The notes beneath the pieces are model-generated. The model had not been told where the DNA came from, searched no databases, and worked only from the letters and a program-made list of their open reading frames with translations. Below are positions 31,903-40,466 of a stretch of 40,534 nucleotides of DNA, piece by piece. Source of the DNA: an uncultured Bacteroidales bacterium. Its GTDB lineage: Bacteria > Bacteroidota > Bacteroidia > Bacteroidales > Paludibacteraceae. The stretch lies in NCBI GenBank assembly GCA_937885465.1, contig CAKZZM010000105.1:1-40534 (forward strand). Reading direction: 5' to 3'. How positions within the stretch are numbered: position 1 is the stretch's first letter; each line of letters opens with the position of its first letter. The translations under genes were made by a program, and so were the position numbers.

Positions 31903-33276
31903 TTACCACCAATTTTCGTAATCGGAGAAGGTAGTGGAATTGAGTCTGCCTCTCCACACATCGGAGAAGACCTGCGTACGACTACTACCTCCGATAATGT
32001 AGATATAATTATCCTCATCCGTTAATACTGTTGCCTTCTGCCTCGGCATATACTCCTGAGGCAGCAAATTCTTAGAAGAATCGGGTATAGTCCAATGCAG
32101 CCCCTCGTCAATCGACACTAATTGAGTGTTCTCTGCTATCTCATTGTTCTTATTGCTTCCGCCGAACAGGTGTAACTCATGGTTATAATATACCACACTA
32201 ACACCTGACAGCTCTGTAAAATCAGGCTGCTCAATAGAGAAATTCGCTACTGTATAGCCTCTGTTCGGAAGAAACTCCACATTCCAGCGAGTATTAAGAA
32301 TATTCCCATACCTGTCATACCCGCCTATCACCATCAATCTTGGCCGCAGTGATTTAGAAGCAAATGTAACCGCACAGAAGTCGCTTACGGGGAAGTCGTC
32401 CGGCAGCACATACGCCTCGCTAAAAGGCACAAGCGGTTCACCTGCTGCACAGGTGGCGAACAGCAAGGCATCGGTACTATTGTCCTTCACTATACACCAA
32501 AGCGAATCGTTATACTCACAGAGAGTATTTACTATCTCAAAATCTTCGGAAGAATAGTCGTCTGCACCCCAATCTATGCCATTTGCCGAGTAATAAAGGC
32601 TTGCTTCCTTTCCATAATAAAAGATGCCGTTGGCAAGAGTAATATGCCTTACAGAGCAGTCTGTCGGCAACCCCGTAACCACCATCTCGTCTGACCATAT
32701 TACGCCATCGTCCGAGGTGTAGAGCAACACGCGAAAGCCATCGTTGGTAAACAGATAAAAAGTGCCATCAAGCAAGAACGCCTTATTCTCCCCTCCGTCT
32801 GCAAAATAAACCGCAGGTGTCAGTTGTTCCCAAATATAAAGGTCGGGGTCAACAGCGTGAACTGAAATATCAATATCGTACCATTTGAAGTTTTCCCTAT
32901 CGCTTGCCATCACATATAGGCGGCAGGGCTTCACACTCATATTGACGGTATCAGAACCGCTATACACTATAGTATCACTCCCACAGCATAACATCGAATA
33001 TGCCGGAGTATGATTGAACGTGAAACGAGGAATAACCGAGTCTAACACCGTTCCGAATAGCAGCGAGTCTCTATTGAATATATATCCCGTATCAGTGGCA
33101 GTAATAATAGTAAACGAGGCTTGTTTGAGTCCCGGAAAACTATCATTGGCAGCAAACGTAAGCGATGTCACCAAAGCCTCCGAATATGTTGTGGTAGTGG
33201 TCGTTGATGAGTTGTTACATGCCACCAACGCCAAACAACCGATAATAATCAACAGAACAGACTGAATCTTTTTCAT
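31903..33276 (-). CDS. Kelch-like beta-propeller lipoprotein (DUF6242-like)
   Basis: The 457-residue product has lipobox LVAC (Cys20) and a Thr/Ser-rich tether with seven consecutive Thr-rich positions. An N-terminal beta domain follows (about 30-150). A six- or seven-bladed propeller then shows repeats such as FYLFTNDGFRVLLYTSDDGV, VVYYNHELHLFGGSNKNNE and DNYIYIIGGSSRTQVFSDVW. The layout resembles the DUF6242 lipoproteins common in Bacteroidales (from memory). It would lie on the periplasmic or outer face of the outer membrane; its ligand is unknown. Its start overlaps the stop of the formyl-THF cycloligase gene by 4 bp (ATGA), implying coupled translation despite unrelated functions. Confidence 0.82.
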   Translation of the reverse strand: MKKIQSVLLIIIGCLALVACNNSSTTTTTTYSEALVTSLTFAANDSFPGLKQASFTIITATDTGYIFNRDSLLFGTVLDSVIPRFTFNHTPAYSMLCCGSDTIVYSGSDTVNMSVKPCRLYVMASDRENFKWYDIDISVHAVDPDLYIWEQLTPAVYFADGGENKAFLLDGTFYLFTNDGFRVLLYTSDDGVIWSDEMVVTGLPTDCSVRHITLANGIFYYGKEASLYYSANGIDWGADDYSSEDFEIVNTLCEYNDSLWCIVKDNSTDALLFATCAAGEPLVPFSEAYVLPDDFPVSDFCAVTFASKSLRPRLMVIGGYDRYGNILNTRWNVEFLPNRGYTVANFSIEQPDFTELSGVSVVYYNHELHLFGGSNKNNEIAENTQLVSIDEGLHWTIPDSSKNLLPQEYMPRQKATVLTDEDNYIYIIGGSSRTQVFSDVWRGRLNSTTFSDYENWW

Positions 33277-33872
33277 TTGATAATCTCTGTCGGGGTTACG
33301 ATATGAGTTACTTTGCGGTCAAAAATTGTAGTGGGTATCTCTTTTATAATCTGAAAATCGTATGCCACTGCCACATGCGGGATATTCGTATATCTCTTTA
33401 AGAATCTATCATAATATCCTCCGCCTCTGCCTAAGCGATTTCTTTTCCTGTCAAATGCCACTCCCGGCACGATAATAAGGTCAACCTTACCGATATATGC
33501 CTCGCCTTGCGGCTCAGGAATACGAAATCTGCCTGCTCGCAGGTTATCGTGGTCAATATACTTACGCATCTCAAGCGTGCTGCGATGTGCAATAGGCAGC
33601 AACATCGTCTTCTCATTCTTCCACGCCTCAAGCAACGGACGCGTATCAACCTCACCGTGAATAGGATAATACAGCAACACCGTTTGCGCATTCTGCCACT
33701 CGGGCATACCCTCTAATCGCTCGCGTATAGCAGCGGAATACTCCGCCACCTGTTCCTTCGTCAAGATACGACGCTTCTGCGTTAATATAGCACGAATATT
33801 CTCCTTAATCTTCTTCCGCTGCCAAGCAGGAGACCAATGCTTTAAAGCAGTTATCTGTGATTGAAAAAGCAT
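33273..33872 (-). CDS. 5-formyltetrahydrofolate cyclo-ligase
   Basis: The enzyme converts 5-formyl-THF to 5,10-methenyl-THF with ATP in the cytoplasm. The 199-residue product includes a basic N-terminus (WQRKKIKENIRAILTQKRR) and VLLYYPIHGEVDTRPLL. The hallmark of the family is VPGVAFDRKRNRLGRGGGYY followed by DRFL. The first 19 residues (MLFQSQITALKHWSPAWQR) precede the usual family start and may be a mis-extended N-terminus, but no other in-frame ATG is suitable. The stop overlaps the start of the propeller lipoprotein by 4 bp. The neighbour upstream is an unknown gene 48 bp away. Confidence 0.92.
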   Translation of the reverse strand: MLFQSQITALKHWSPAWQRKKIKENIRAILTQKRRILTKEQVAEYSAAIRERLEGMPEWQNAQTVLLYYPIHGEVDTRPLLEAWKNEKTMLLPIAHRSTLEMRKYIDHDNLRAGRFRIPEPQGEAYIGKVDLIIVPGVAFDRKRNRLGRGGGYYDRFLKRYTNIPHVAVAYDFQIIKEIPTTIFDRKVTHIVTPTEIIK

Positions 33873-33920
33873 AATGTTTATATTCTCTAAATCTATGTTC
33901 TAACTAAAAAACTCCATCTG

Positions 33921-34691
33921 CTACTCAAAGGGAGTCTGAAAACCGAACTCCGGCTGCTGCGCCTGCATCTGCTTGATTTTCCTATCCGTCTCCGGCGTCA
34001 GTTTTTCCTCACCGCTACGATAATAATAGATAAGTCCGTAACTCTGGCAACTACGCAACCTGTCGTATGGTAATCGGTCTTGAAACTTAGCCTCCACTTG
34101 ATTCCATATATCGAAGATTAGAGCATCAGCCTGCCGGCGTAACTCGTTCATATCCTCTGTCACACGCTCTGTAGTCCGGCGGTGCATCTCCTGATTGGTG
34201 TGATGCTCCTTGAAGATATCGTAGTACACCTTCACCTTGTTGATTGACGGGTTATAGATAGGAAAACCGCCCAAACGCTGCCTCTCCGTCTCGCCATCAA
34301 TGATATTCTGTCCCCACTCAAGCAAATCCTCTTCCGACGACAAATCCGGCAGATATGATACTTCCGGATCAAGTTTGTACAACTCCTTATACTCCTTTTT
34401 TATCTCCCCGCGTATCACGGCAAGATTGAGAACCTGTATAAAATGGGAGATATACATCCTCACATTGCCGACCACATGCCTGTACTGCTTGTTGGCATTT
34501 ACTTTGGTCTCAAAATTAGTATGATACAGCTGCACTTGATTCTCAAAAACGAGCAAGAACCGCTGCGCTTCATTAATAGTGCTATATGAAAGCACGCGAT
34601 CGTTAAAATCTGCTTCCGATGCCCTTTGCACTGCGTTCCTGAGTGCATACAAACGGGTCTGATCGGTATGGGGAAGACGACGATATGGCAT
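33921..34691 (-). CDS. Conserved-looking cytoplasmic protein of unknown function
   Basis: The 256-residue product has no signal peptide or membrane segment. It is charged and predicted largely helical, with many Arg/Glu/Gln/Tyr residues (MPYRRLPHTDQTRLYALRNA; TERVTEDMNELRRQADALIF; YDRLRSCQSYGLIYYYRSGE). Similar MPYRRLPNTD-type proteins occur, to my recollection, as hypothetical proteins across Bacteroidales, but I know no function. It lies 13 bp after the polyprenyl synthetase gene in a tightly packed series with ddl, so it is probably co-transcribed. No catalytic motif is apparent. Confidence 0.8.
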   Translation of the reverse strand: MPYRRLPHTDQTRLYALRNAVQRASEADFNDRVLSYSTINEAQRFLLVFENQVQLYHTNFETKVNANKQYRHVVGNVRMYISHFIQVLNLAVIRGEIKKEYKELYKLDPEVSYLPDLSSEEDLLEWGQNIIDGETERQRLGGFPIYNPSINKVKVYYDIFKEHHTNQEMHRRTTERVTEDMNELRRQADALIFDIWNQVEAKFQDRLPYDRLRSCQSYGLIYYYRSGEEKLTPETDRKIKQMQAQQPEFGFQTPFE

Positions 34692-34704
34692 AACTGATTA
34701 AATA

Positions 34705-35646
34705 TTATGATTTTCTGCAAAGCATTGTAGTTGCAAGTGTTTGAAGGGCGTTAGTATCAGCGGACACCTCTTTTAGCAAGCGAATGGCATTGTCCGTGCG
34801 GTCTGCCATACACCTTTCGCATATCTCCCGCGCCCCTGTTTGATTATATATCTCCCTTACTGCATTAATCTTATCCTCCTGTACAAAATTATCGGCATGT
34901 AACCATTTATCAAGAGTCGTTCGCTGCTCATCGTTTGCCTGCCGCTGAGCCGTAATCAGCAATAAGGTCTTCTTATTTTGCAATATATCTCCTCCTATTG
35001 CTTTTCCGAAAGTGTTAGGATCGCCATAGGTGTCGAGTATATCATCCTGTATCTGAAAAGCGAGTCCGAGTTCCACACCTGCCTGACGGAGCAGATGCCG
35101 GTCTTTTTCCGTGGCACCGCCAACCAATGCCCCCATCTCTAATGCAGCACCGAGCAAAACCGATGTTTTCTGCTTAATCATCAGCATATAATCATCTGCA
35201 CTCACCTCTTCCATATCCTCAAAGTCCATATCTCGCTGCTGACCTTCGCATATCTCCGTTGCCATAGTGCTGAAGATATGCAGCACCTTAGCAAGTAAGT
35301 AGTCAGGTAACTTCTCTAACTGCTTATACGCCTCTATAAGCATCTGATCCCCTGAGAGAATGGCAGTGTTCTCGTTCCACCTAAGATAGACGGTCGGTCT
35401 GCCACGACGCGTGGGAGCCTTATCCATCAAGTCATCATGCAGCAGCGTGAAATTATGAAAAATCTCCAACGCCAGCGCCACCGGCACCGCTTGTTCTTCC
35501 GCCCCGTACATAGCGGCTGACATAAGTGCCAAACGGGGACGCAAACGCTTACCGCCCTCAGCAAGAGTATAACCTATCGGCTCATACAACCCTTTCGGCT
35601 CACGGTGCCAATCAAGCAACTGCAATATATGTTCGAAATCCGCCAT
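34705..35646 (-). CDS. Polyprenyl (farnesyl/geranylgeranyl-type) diphosphate synthase
   Basis: The product condenses isopentenyl diphosphate with allylic diphosphates. The 313-residue protein has GGKRLRPRL (31-39), the first aspartate-rich motif DDLMD (71-75) with RRGRPT following, and the second aspartate-rich motif DDILD (200-204). All are intact. The first motif lacks the two-residue insertion of bacterial FPP synthases, so chain length cannot be fixed from motif alone; it could supply precursor for undecaprenyl phosphate or quinone. The gene starts 5 bp after ddl, linking prenyl supply and cell-wall precursor synthesis in one transcript. Confidence 0.92.
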   Translation of the reverse strand: MADFEHILQLLDWHREPKGLYEPIGYTLAEGGKRLRPRLALMSAAMYGAEEQAVPVALALEIFHNFTLLHDDLMDKAPTRRGRPTVYLRWNENTAILSGDQMLIEAYKQLEKLPDYLLAKVLHIFSTMATEICEGQQRDMDFEDMEEVSADDYMLMIKQKTSVLLGAALEMGALVGGATEKDRHLLRQAGVELGLAFQIQDDILDTYGDPNTFGKAIGGDILQNKKTLLLITAQRQANDEQRTTLDKWLHADNFVQEDKINAVREIYNQTGAREICERCMADRTDNAIRLLKEVSADTNALQTLATTMLCRKS

Positions 35647-35651
35647 TTCAA

Positions 35652-36659
35652 CTAATTCTCAATAATATCGCGAAGGACATCCCCCATCTCAAGTCCCGCA
35701 GCACGAACCTGCTGAGGTATAAACGAGGTTGCTGTCATTCCGGGCGTGGTATTAACTTCGAGTAGCATAATCTTATGCCCGTCCACAATATGCTTCTCTT
35801 CACTGTCGTTCTCTATTGTCGGAACGAGGATATAATCCACGCGAATAATACCTCTGCAACCGAGAATAGAGTATATTCTTTTTGTCTGCGCCTGAACTGC
35901 ATCACGCAAATTGTCTGATATGCGAGCAGGCGTTATCTCGTCAACCTGACCTTTGTACTTGGCATCATAATCGAAAAACTCGTTCTTCGTAACCACCTCA
36001 GTGATAGGAAACACAACGGTATTATTCTTTGTCCTATACATTCCGCACGTTACCTCTATGCCTTTCATAAATGCCTCAATAATAACCTCATCCCCCTCAT
36101 TAAAAGCAGCGGCAATAGCAGGCTGAATAGCAGCCGCCGTCTTTACCTTTGTACAGCCGAAACTGCTACCGCCGACATTGCTCTTGATAAAGCACGGCAA
36201 GCCTATCTTTTCAATAACCTCATCATCACTGATACTATCACCTTTGCGCAGCAAAACAGACGGGGCAATATTGACACCGAAGCCACTTGCATAATGATTG
36301 CAGACATACTTATTGAAAGTCATGGCGGCAGCCAGCACTCCACAGCAGGAATAAGGCAGACCTATAAGGTCGAAATAGCCCTGCAAAACGCCATTCTCAC
36401 CGGGCGTACCGTGGATAGTAATATATGCGTAGTCAAATACTCTTTTCTCGCCTTTATCAATATAGGAAAAATCGTTTCTGTCAATCACGACCCACTCACC
36501 ATCCGCCAACTGAGCTTTCCAGTCACCATGATGAAGGCATACAATAACCGGTTCGTACACCGATTTATCAAGAAAACCGTATATCCCGTCGGCACTTCTG
36601 AGCGACACCTCATACTCCGACGAATCCCCGCCTGCTACTATTGCTATTCGCTTTTTCAT
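35652..36659 (-). CDS. ddl: D-alanine--D-alanine ligase
   Basis: Ddl joins two D-alanines with ATP for the peptidoglycan stem peptide. The 335-residue ATP-grasp protein starts with IAIVAGGDSSEYEVSLRSA, the family N-terminal signature. It contains ITIHGTPGENGVLQGYFDLI (the HG.GEDG.lQG segment), LPCFIKSNVGGSSFGCTKVK (ATP binding) and EVTCGMYRT. The C-terminal LLEVNTTPGMTATSFIPQQ carries the metal ligand Glu and Asn. It lies 19 bp after tadA and 5 bp before the prenyl synthetase. The family call is certain by motif. Confidence 0.96.
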   Translation of the reverse strand: MKKRIAIVAGGDSSEYEVSLRSADGIYGFLDKSVYEPVIVCLHHGDWKAQLADGEWVVIDRNDFSYIDKGEKRVFDYAYITIHGTPGENGVLQGYFDLIGLPYSCCGVLAAAMTFNKYVCNHYASGFGVNIAPSVLLRKGDSISDDEVIEKIGLPCFIKSNVGGSSFGCTKVKTAAAIQPAIAAAFNEGDEVIIEAFMKGIEVTCGMYRTKNNTVVFPITEVVTKNEFFDYDAKYKGQVDEITPARISDNLRDAVQAQTKRIYSILGCRGIIRVDYILVPTIENDSEEKHIVDGHKIMLLEVNTTPGMTATSFIPQQVRAAGLEMGDVLRDIIEN

Positions 36660-36678
36660 TTATCCTTGTTAATTGTTA

Positions 36679-37110
36679 TTATCTCTTTCTTCTAAAAAAA
36701 TCCTGCATCAACCTCTTGCACTCTTCTTCTAACACCCCTCCCTGTACTTCGCACTTCGAGTGCAATGCCTGCGGCGCAAATTTCAGGAACCCTCTCTTCT
36801 CGTCTGCCGCACCGAAAACGACTCTTTTCACTTGCGCCCAACCTATTGCACCGGCACACATCACACACGGCTCAACGGTAACATATAATGTTGCCTCTTG
36901 CAGATATTTGCCCCCCACCTGCGAAGCGGCAGCCGTCAGTGCCTGCATCTCGGCATGCGCCGTTACATCTTGCAGCGTCTCAACAAGGTTATGTCCCCTG
37001 CCTATTATCCGCCCCGCACCTACAACGACGCAACCTATCGGCACCTCATCCTTTGCCAATGCCTCTGCTGCCTCATAAAGCGCAAGACGCATAAAATATT
37101 CGTCGTTCAT
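36679..37110 (-). CDS. tadA: tRNA adenosine(34) deaminase
   Basis: TadA deaminates A34 to inosine in tRNA-Arg(ACG). The 143-residue product has the deaminase zinc motifs HAEMQAL (His52, catalytic Glu54) and PCVMC (Cys82, Cys85), preceded by DEVPIGCVVV. The ATG at 37108-37110 overlaps the gldD stop codon (ATGA) and gives a normal length. A start two codons earlier (37116) is possible. The longer frame to 37197 would overlap gldD and is not needed. The C-terminal LMQDFFRRKR is typical of the family. Confidence 0.94.
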   Translation of the reverse strand: MNDEYFMRLALYEAAEALAKDEVPIGCVVVGAGRIIGRGHNLVETLQDVTAHAEMQALTAAASQVGGKYLQEATLYVTVEPCVMCAGAIGWAQVKRVVFGAADEKRGFLKFAPQALHSKCEVQGGVLEEECKRLMQDFFRRKR

Positions 37111-37703
37111 CTCCATCTGGTAGTCTCCATTATATGCTTTATGTCTTCCTCCAAATAGGTAACAACGGGGGCTAACGAATCTTGATTCGGGATGCAATTG
37201 AAATAAACAGAGCCGCGGAAGAAATGACTGACGCTATCGGTCAAGTAAAACTGACAAGGCGATGCCGTGTTCCCCCTTAACTCATAATACACCCCGTACA
37301 ATCTGTTATCTTCGTCCTCATACCCTTGCTCAGGTATGGCAGATGCCTTCCCCGCATGCTTGAACACAAACTCCTGCGCATCATCGCTTAGTTGCCTAAG
37401 ATTACCGCTAACGGGCTTATAACTGCAATGTATTGCCACATTAAGCGACGGATAGACAACATCAAACCAACCTTTTCCCGCTTCGCTGCTAACCGCCATA
37501 TCGCCTACTTTGTAATCTAATACCGCTGCCTCCGACATCTCAAACGACACTGCTGCTCCATTCGGTGTAACAGCCTGATAACTATGCTCGGGCAACTCTA
37601 TTCGATAATAGCCGTAAGGCTTTGGCACATAACGCTTCTTGCAAGAAGGCGCAGACAACACCAGCAAACCCATCAACAATATTACCGCCTCTGCCCGCTG
37701 CAT
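37107..37703 (-). CDS. gldD: Gliding motility lipoprotein GldD
   Basis: The 198-residue product has a lipoprotein signal peptide (lipobox SAPSC, Cys21) followed directly by the GldD hallmark YVPKPYGYYRIELPEHSYQ. Further matches, from memory of Bacteroidales GldD, are YPSLNVAIHCSYKPVSGNLR, LSDDAQEFVFKHAGKA and FRGSVYFNCIPNQDSLAPV. GldD is required for gliding in Flavobacterium but is also kept in non-gliding Bacteroidales, where its role is not clear. It sits between clpX (4-bp gap) and tadA (4-bp overlap). With the M6 protease tail it hints at type IX secretion in this organism, though no secretion-core gene is in the window. Confidence 0.92.
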   Translation of the reverse strand: MQRAEAVILLMGLLVLSAPSCKKRYVPKPYGYYRIELPEHSYQAVTPNGAAVSFEMSEAAVLDYKVGDMAVSSEAGKGWFDVVYPSLNVAIHCSYKPVSGNLRQLSDDAQEFVFKHAGKASAIPEQGYEDEDNRLYGVYYELRGNTASPCQFYLTDSVSHFFRGSVYFNCIPNQDSLAPVVTYLEEDIKHIMETTRWR

Positions 37704-37707
37704 CGTC

Positions 37708-38931
37708 TTACCTGTTTTCTATCTTCAGAGTATCAGCCTTATCGATCTGCTTCTTTGCGAAATCGCGGGTTATATGCAGCTCCTGTTTACCCGAAGACGG
37801 AGCATCGAACATCACATCCACCATTATCGATTCGCATAGTCCTCTCAGGCCTCGTGCTCCTAATTTATACTGCATCGCCACATCAACCATATAATCGAGA
37901 GCCTCATCGTCAAAAATCAGCTTCACACCGTCCATCTGCAGCAGACGGGTATATTGCTTGACGAGGGCATTCTTCGGTTCGGTGAGGATACGCCTTAGGG
38001 CAACCCTGTCGAGCGGCTCAAGATAGGTAAGTATAGGCAAACGACCTACAATCTCAGGTATCAGACCAAAAGTCTTAAGGTCTTGCGGAGCTATATACTG
38101 CAAGAGATTACCGCGGTCAATCTTCGTTGCCTGCTGTTGCGCTGCAAACCCGACGGTTTGCGTATTCAGCCTATTGGCTATATGCTTCTCTATCCCGTCA
38201 AAGGCACCTCCGCAGATAAAGAGGATATTCTCCGTGTTCACCTTTATGTACTCCTGCTCAGGGTGTTTACGCCCGCCCATTGGCGGCACATTGACATCAC
38301 TACCCTCAAGCAGTTTCAGAAGAGCCTGCTGAACGCCCTCACCGCTCACATCACGCGTAATAGACGGGTTATCACTCTTTCGCGCTATCTTGTCAATCTC
38401 GTCAATAAAGACGATACCCCTCTCCGCCTTGCGCACATCATAGTTGCACTCCTGCAAAAGGCGGGTTAAGGTTGTCTCCACATCCTCGCCCACATAACCG
38501 GCCTCGGTTAACACCGTGGCATCAACTATGGTGAAGGGCACCGACAACATCTTCGCAATAGTGCGAGCAAGAAGAGTCTTACCGGTGCCTGTTTGCCCGA
38601 CAAGAATGATGTTCGACTTCTCAATCTCCGTCTCGTCCTTGCCGGCCGTATCTTTCGCCACCAAGCGCTTATAATGGTTATATACGGCAACCGACAGATA
38701 TCTCTTCGCCTCTTCCTGCCCTATCACATAAAGGTCAAGAAAAGCCTTTATCTCATGGGGTTTAGGAACGGACTTAAGGTCGGTCTTCGGCACCTTCCTC
38801 TGCACGGCATCGCGAACCATCGCACTGACGGCCGCCGAACAGTCCGGACAGATAAAAGCATCACCGCTGCCATGAACGAGATAATCGTTCGAACGACCGC
38901 AAAAACTACATACGGGCTGACCTTTTTTCAT
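37708..38931 (-). CDS. clpX: ATP-dependent Clp protease ATP-binding subunit ClpX
   Basis: ClpX unfolds substrates and feeds them to ClpP. The 407-residue product has the N-terminal zinc-binding domain with Cys8, Cys11, Cys28 and Cys31, Walker A GQTGTGKT (112-119) and Walker B IVFIDEID. The pore-loop region and sensor regions are present (GVQQALLKLLEGSDVNVPP), and the C-terminal domain has LGARGLRG. The start overlaps the clpP stop by 4 bp. The order clpP-clpX is the common bacterial one; here gldD follows. Confidence 0.97.
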   Translation of the reverse strand: MKKGQPVCSFCGRSNDYLVHGSGDAFICPDCSAAVSAMVRDAVQRKVPKTDLKSVPKPHEIKAFLDLYVIGQEEAKRYLSVAVYNHYKRLVAKDTAGKDETEIEKSNIILVGQTGTGKTLLARTIAKMLSVPFTIVDATVLTEAGYVGEDVETTLTRLLQECNYDVRKAERGIVFIDEIDKIARKSDNPSITRDVSGEGVQQALLKLLEGSDVNVPPMGGRKHPEQEYIKVNTENILFICGGAFDGIEKHIANRLNTQTVGFAAQQQATKIDRGNLLQYIAPQDLKTFGLIPEIVGRLPILTYLEPLDRVALRRILTEPKNALVKQYTRLLQMDGVKLIFDDEALDYMVDVAMQYKLGARGLRGLCESIMVDVMFDAPSSGKQELHITRDFAKKQIDKADTLKIENR

Positions 38932-39611
38932 CGCTTAGTATAGACAGTGTCAATCATTCCGTATTCCTTCGCCTCGACAGCAGTCATCCAATGGTCGCGA
39001 TCTGAATCTGCCGCTATTCGCTCAATAGGATTATGAGAGTGGTCAGCAATAATCTGATATAGTTCGTTTTTGAGTTTCTTTATCTCATTTACGGTTATCT
39101 CCATGTCACTTGCCTGCCCCTGCGCACCGCCCATCGGCTGGTGAATCATTATCCGCGAATGAGGCAAAGCAGCACGCTTCCCCTCTTTTCCTGCCACAAG
39201 CAACACAGCCCCCATTGAAGCAGCCATACCCGTGCATATAGTCGCCACATCGGCATGCACAAACTGCATCGTGTCATATATACCCAAACCGGCATACACC
39301 GACCCGCCCGGAGTGTTCAAATAAATGCTGATATCCTTCTCGTTGTCAGCCGAATCAAGGAACAACAGCTGAGCCATAATAACATTGGCTGTATAATCAT
39401 TGACCTCTGTACCGAGGAAGATGATGCGGTCCATCATAAGACGAGAGAATACATCCATCTGAGTTACATTAAGTTGGCGCTCCTCAAGTATCGACGGAGA
39501 TATATAACCGCCATCCATCCGTATATTTCCGTATGATGCTTGCATCACATTCTCTACATGCATCGAGTTCATGCCGAGATGATTTACGGCATAATTGATA
39601 AATTCGTTCAT
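38928..39611 (-). CDS. clpP: ATP-dependent Clp protease proteolytic subunit ClpP
   Basis: The 227-residue serine peptidase shows the catalytic Ser132 in TGMAASMGAV, His157 in SRIMIHQPMGG and a likely Asp202 in IAADSDRDHW. It also has the structural segment YLNTPGGSVYAGLGIYDTMQ. The N-terminal extension before the core (about 45 residues) is slightly long but usual in Bacteroidales. No trigger factor gene (tig) precedes it; instead a 5'-nucleotidase-like lipoprotein lies 114 bp upstream. No consensus promoter is visible in that gap. Confidence 0.96.
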   Translation of the reverse strand: MNEFINYAVNHLGMNSMHVENVMQASYGNIRMDGGYISPSILEERQLNVTQMDVFSRLMMDRIIFLGTEVNDYTANVIMAQLLFLDSADNEKDISIYLNTPGGSVYAGLGIYDTMQFVHADVATICTGMAASMGAVLLVAGKEGKRAALPHSRIMIHQPMGGAQGQASDMEITVNEIKKLKNELYQIIADHSHNPIERIAADSDRDHWMTAVEAKEYGMIDTVYTKR

Positions 39612-39725
39612 TTTCTTACTTATAGTTATTTGATCTGTTCGTTTATTTTATGTTTATGCTATTATTAATTCAGCACATTCCGACTAATCATTCGTTCTTT
39701 TCCACCGACTCCCGCTACCCTACTG

Positions 39726-40466
39726 CTAATCCACCGCCATTCGCCCGTCTATCTTAGCAGTTACAACACCTTGCTGCTGCACATAATCCATATATAAGTC
39801 TCTTATTTTCTTCCCAGTCATCTTCCTGTCGACGAAGTGCGTCAGAGCAGTCAGACCATCAGCGCCGCCGGAGAGATAATCGCTCGTGGCAACATAATAA
39901 TACGCCTCTTTCACTATCTCTTTCCCGTTGAGGGTTACCGAAACCGCCTGTCCGTTCTTCCCTCTCACTCTCATTGTGGCTGACACACCTTGCCCACCTT
40001 GCTCCACACAGTTCTTTGCAAGCAAAAGCATATCTTCCCCCGTCAGAGTAAGTATAACAAGTTCGTTGTCGAACGGCATCAGTTCATACACGCTGCGGCG
40101 AGTTATATTGCCTGCCTGCCATTCGCAGCGCAAACCGCCCCTATTAACAACAGCCACATCCACTCTCTCCCCCGTAACCTTCTCCGCCATGGCGTGCAAG
40201 GCATCGCTCGACCAGTTGAGCATCGGCGACTCGGGCTGATAAACGCCAAGTGCCTCAGGAGCAACACCGAGCACTACACTCAGCTGCGACTCCATCTCCT
40301 CGCGTATAGGCTCAAGATATGCAATATATGCAGAGTCTTGAACATTATCCAAGGTTGAGTCAACTGACAATAAGGCAGTATCAACCTTCAGGACACGCAG
40401 CGGTTGGCGACCGCAACTTGCCATCACCAAAAGCGGCATGATAAAAAATAATACGCGCTTAACCAT
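39726..40466 (-). CDS. 5'-nucleotidase C-terminal domain lipoprotein
   Basis: The 246-residue product has a type II signal peptide (MVKRVLFFIMPLLVMASC, Cys18). A stand-alone 5'-nucleotidase C-terminal (substrate-binding) domain follows, recognised by VDVAVVNRGGLRCEWQAGNI, YELMPFDNELVILTLTGEDM and YYYVATSDYLSGGADGLTAL. The metallophosphatase domain that would supply catalysis in UshA-type enzymes is absent from this protein and from the rest of the window. In other Bacteroidales a separate metallophosphatase gene is often adjacent (from memory). The ATG at 40466 or the one two codons earlier (40472) can serve as start. In the 62 bp upstream I see only a weak promoter-like TAATTTTT (40499-40492). 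Confidence 0.88.
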   Translation of the reverse strand: MVKRVLFFIMPLLVMASCGRQPLRVLKVDTALLSVDSTLDNVQDSAYIAYLEPIREEMESQLSVVLGVAPEALGVYQPESPMLNWSSDALHAMAEKVTGERVDVAVVNRGGLRCEWQAGNITRRSVYELMPFDNELVILTLTGEDMLLLAKNCVEQGGQGVSATMRVRGKNGQAVSVTLNGKEIVKEAYYYVATSDYLSGGADGLTALTHFVDRKMTGKKIRDLYMDYVQQQGVVTAKIDGRMAVD

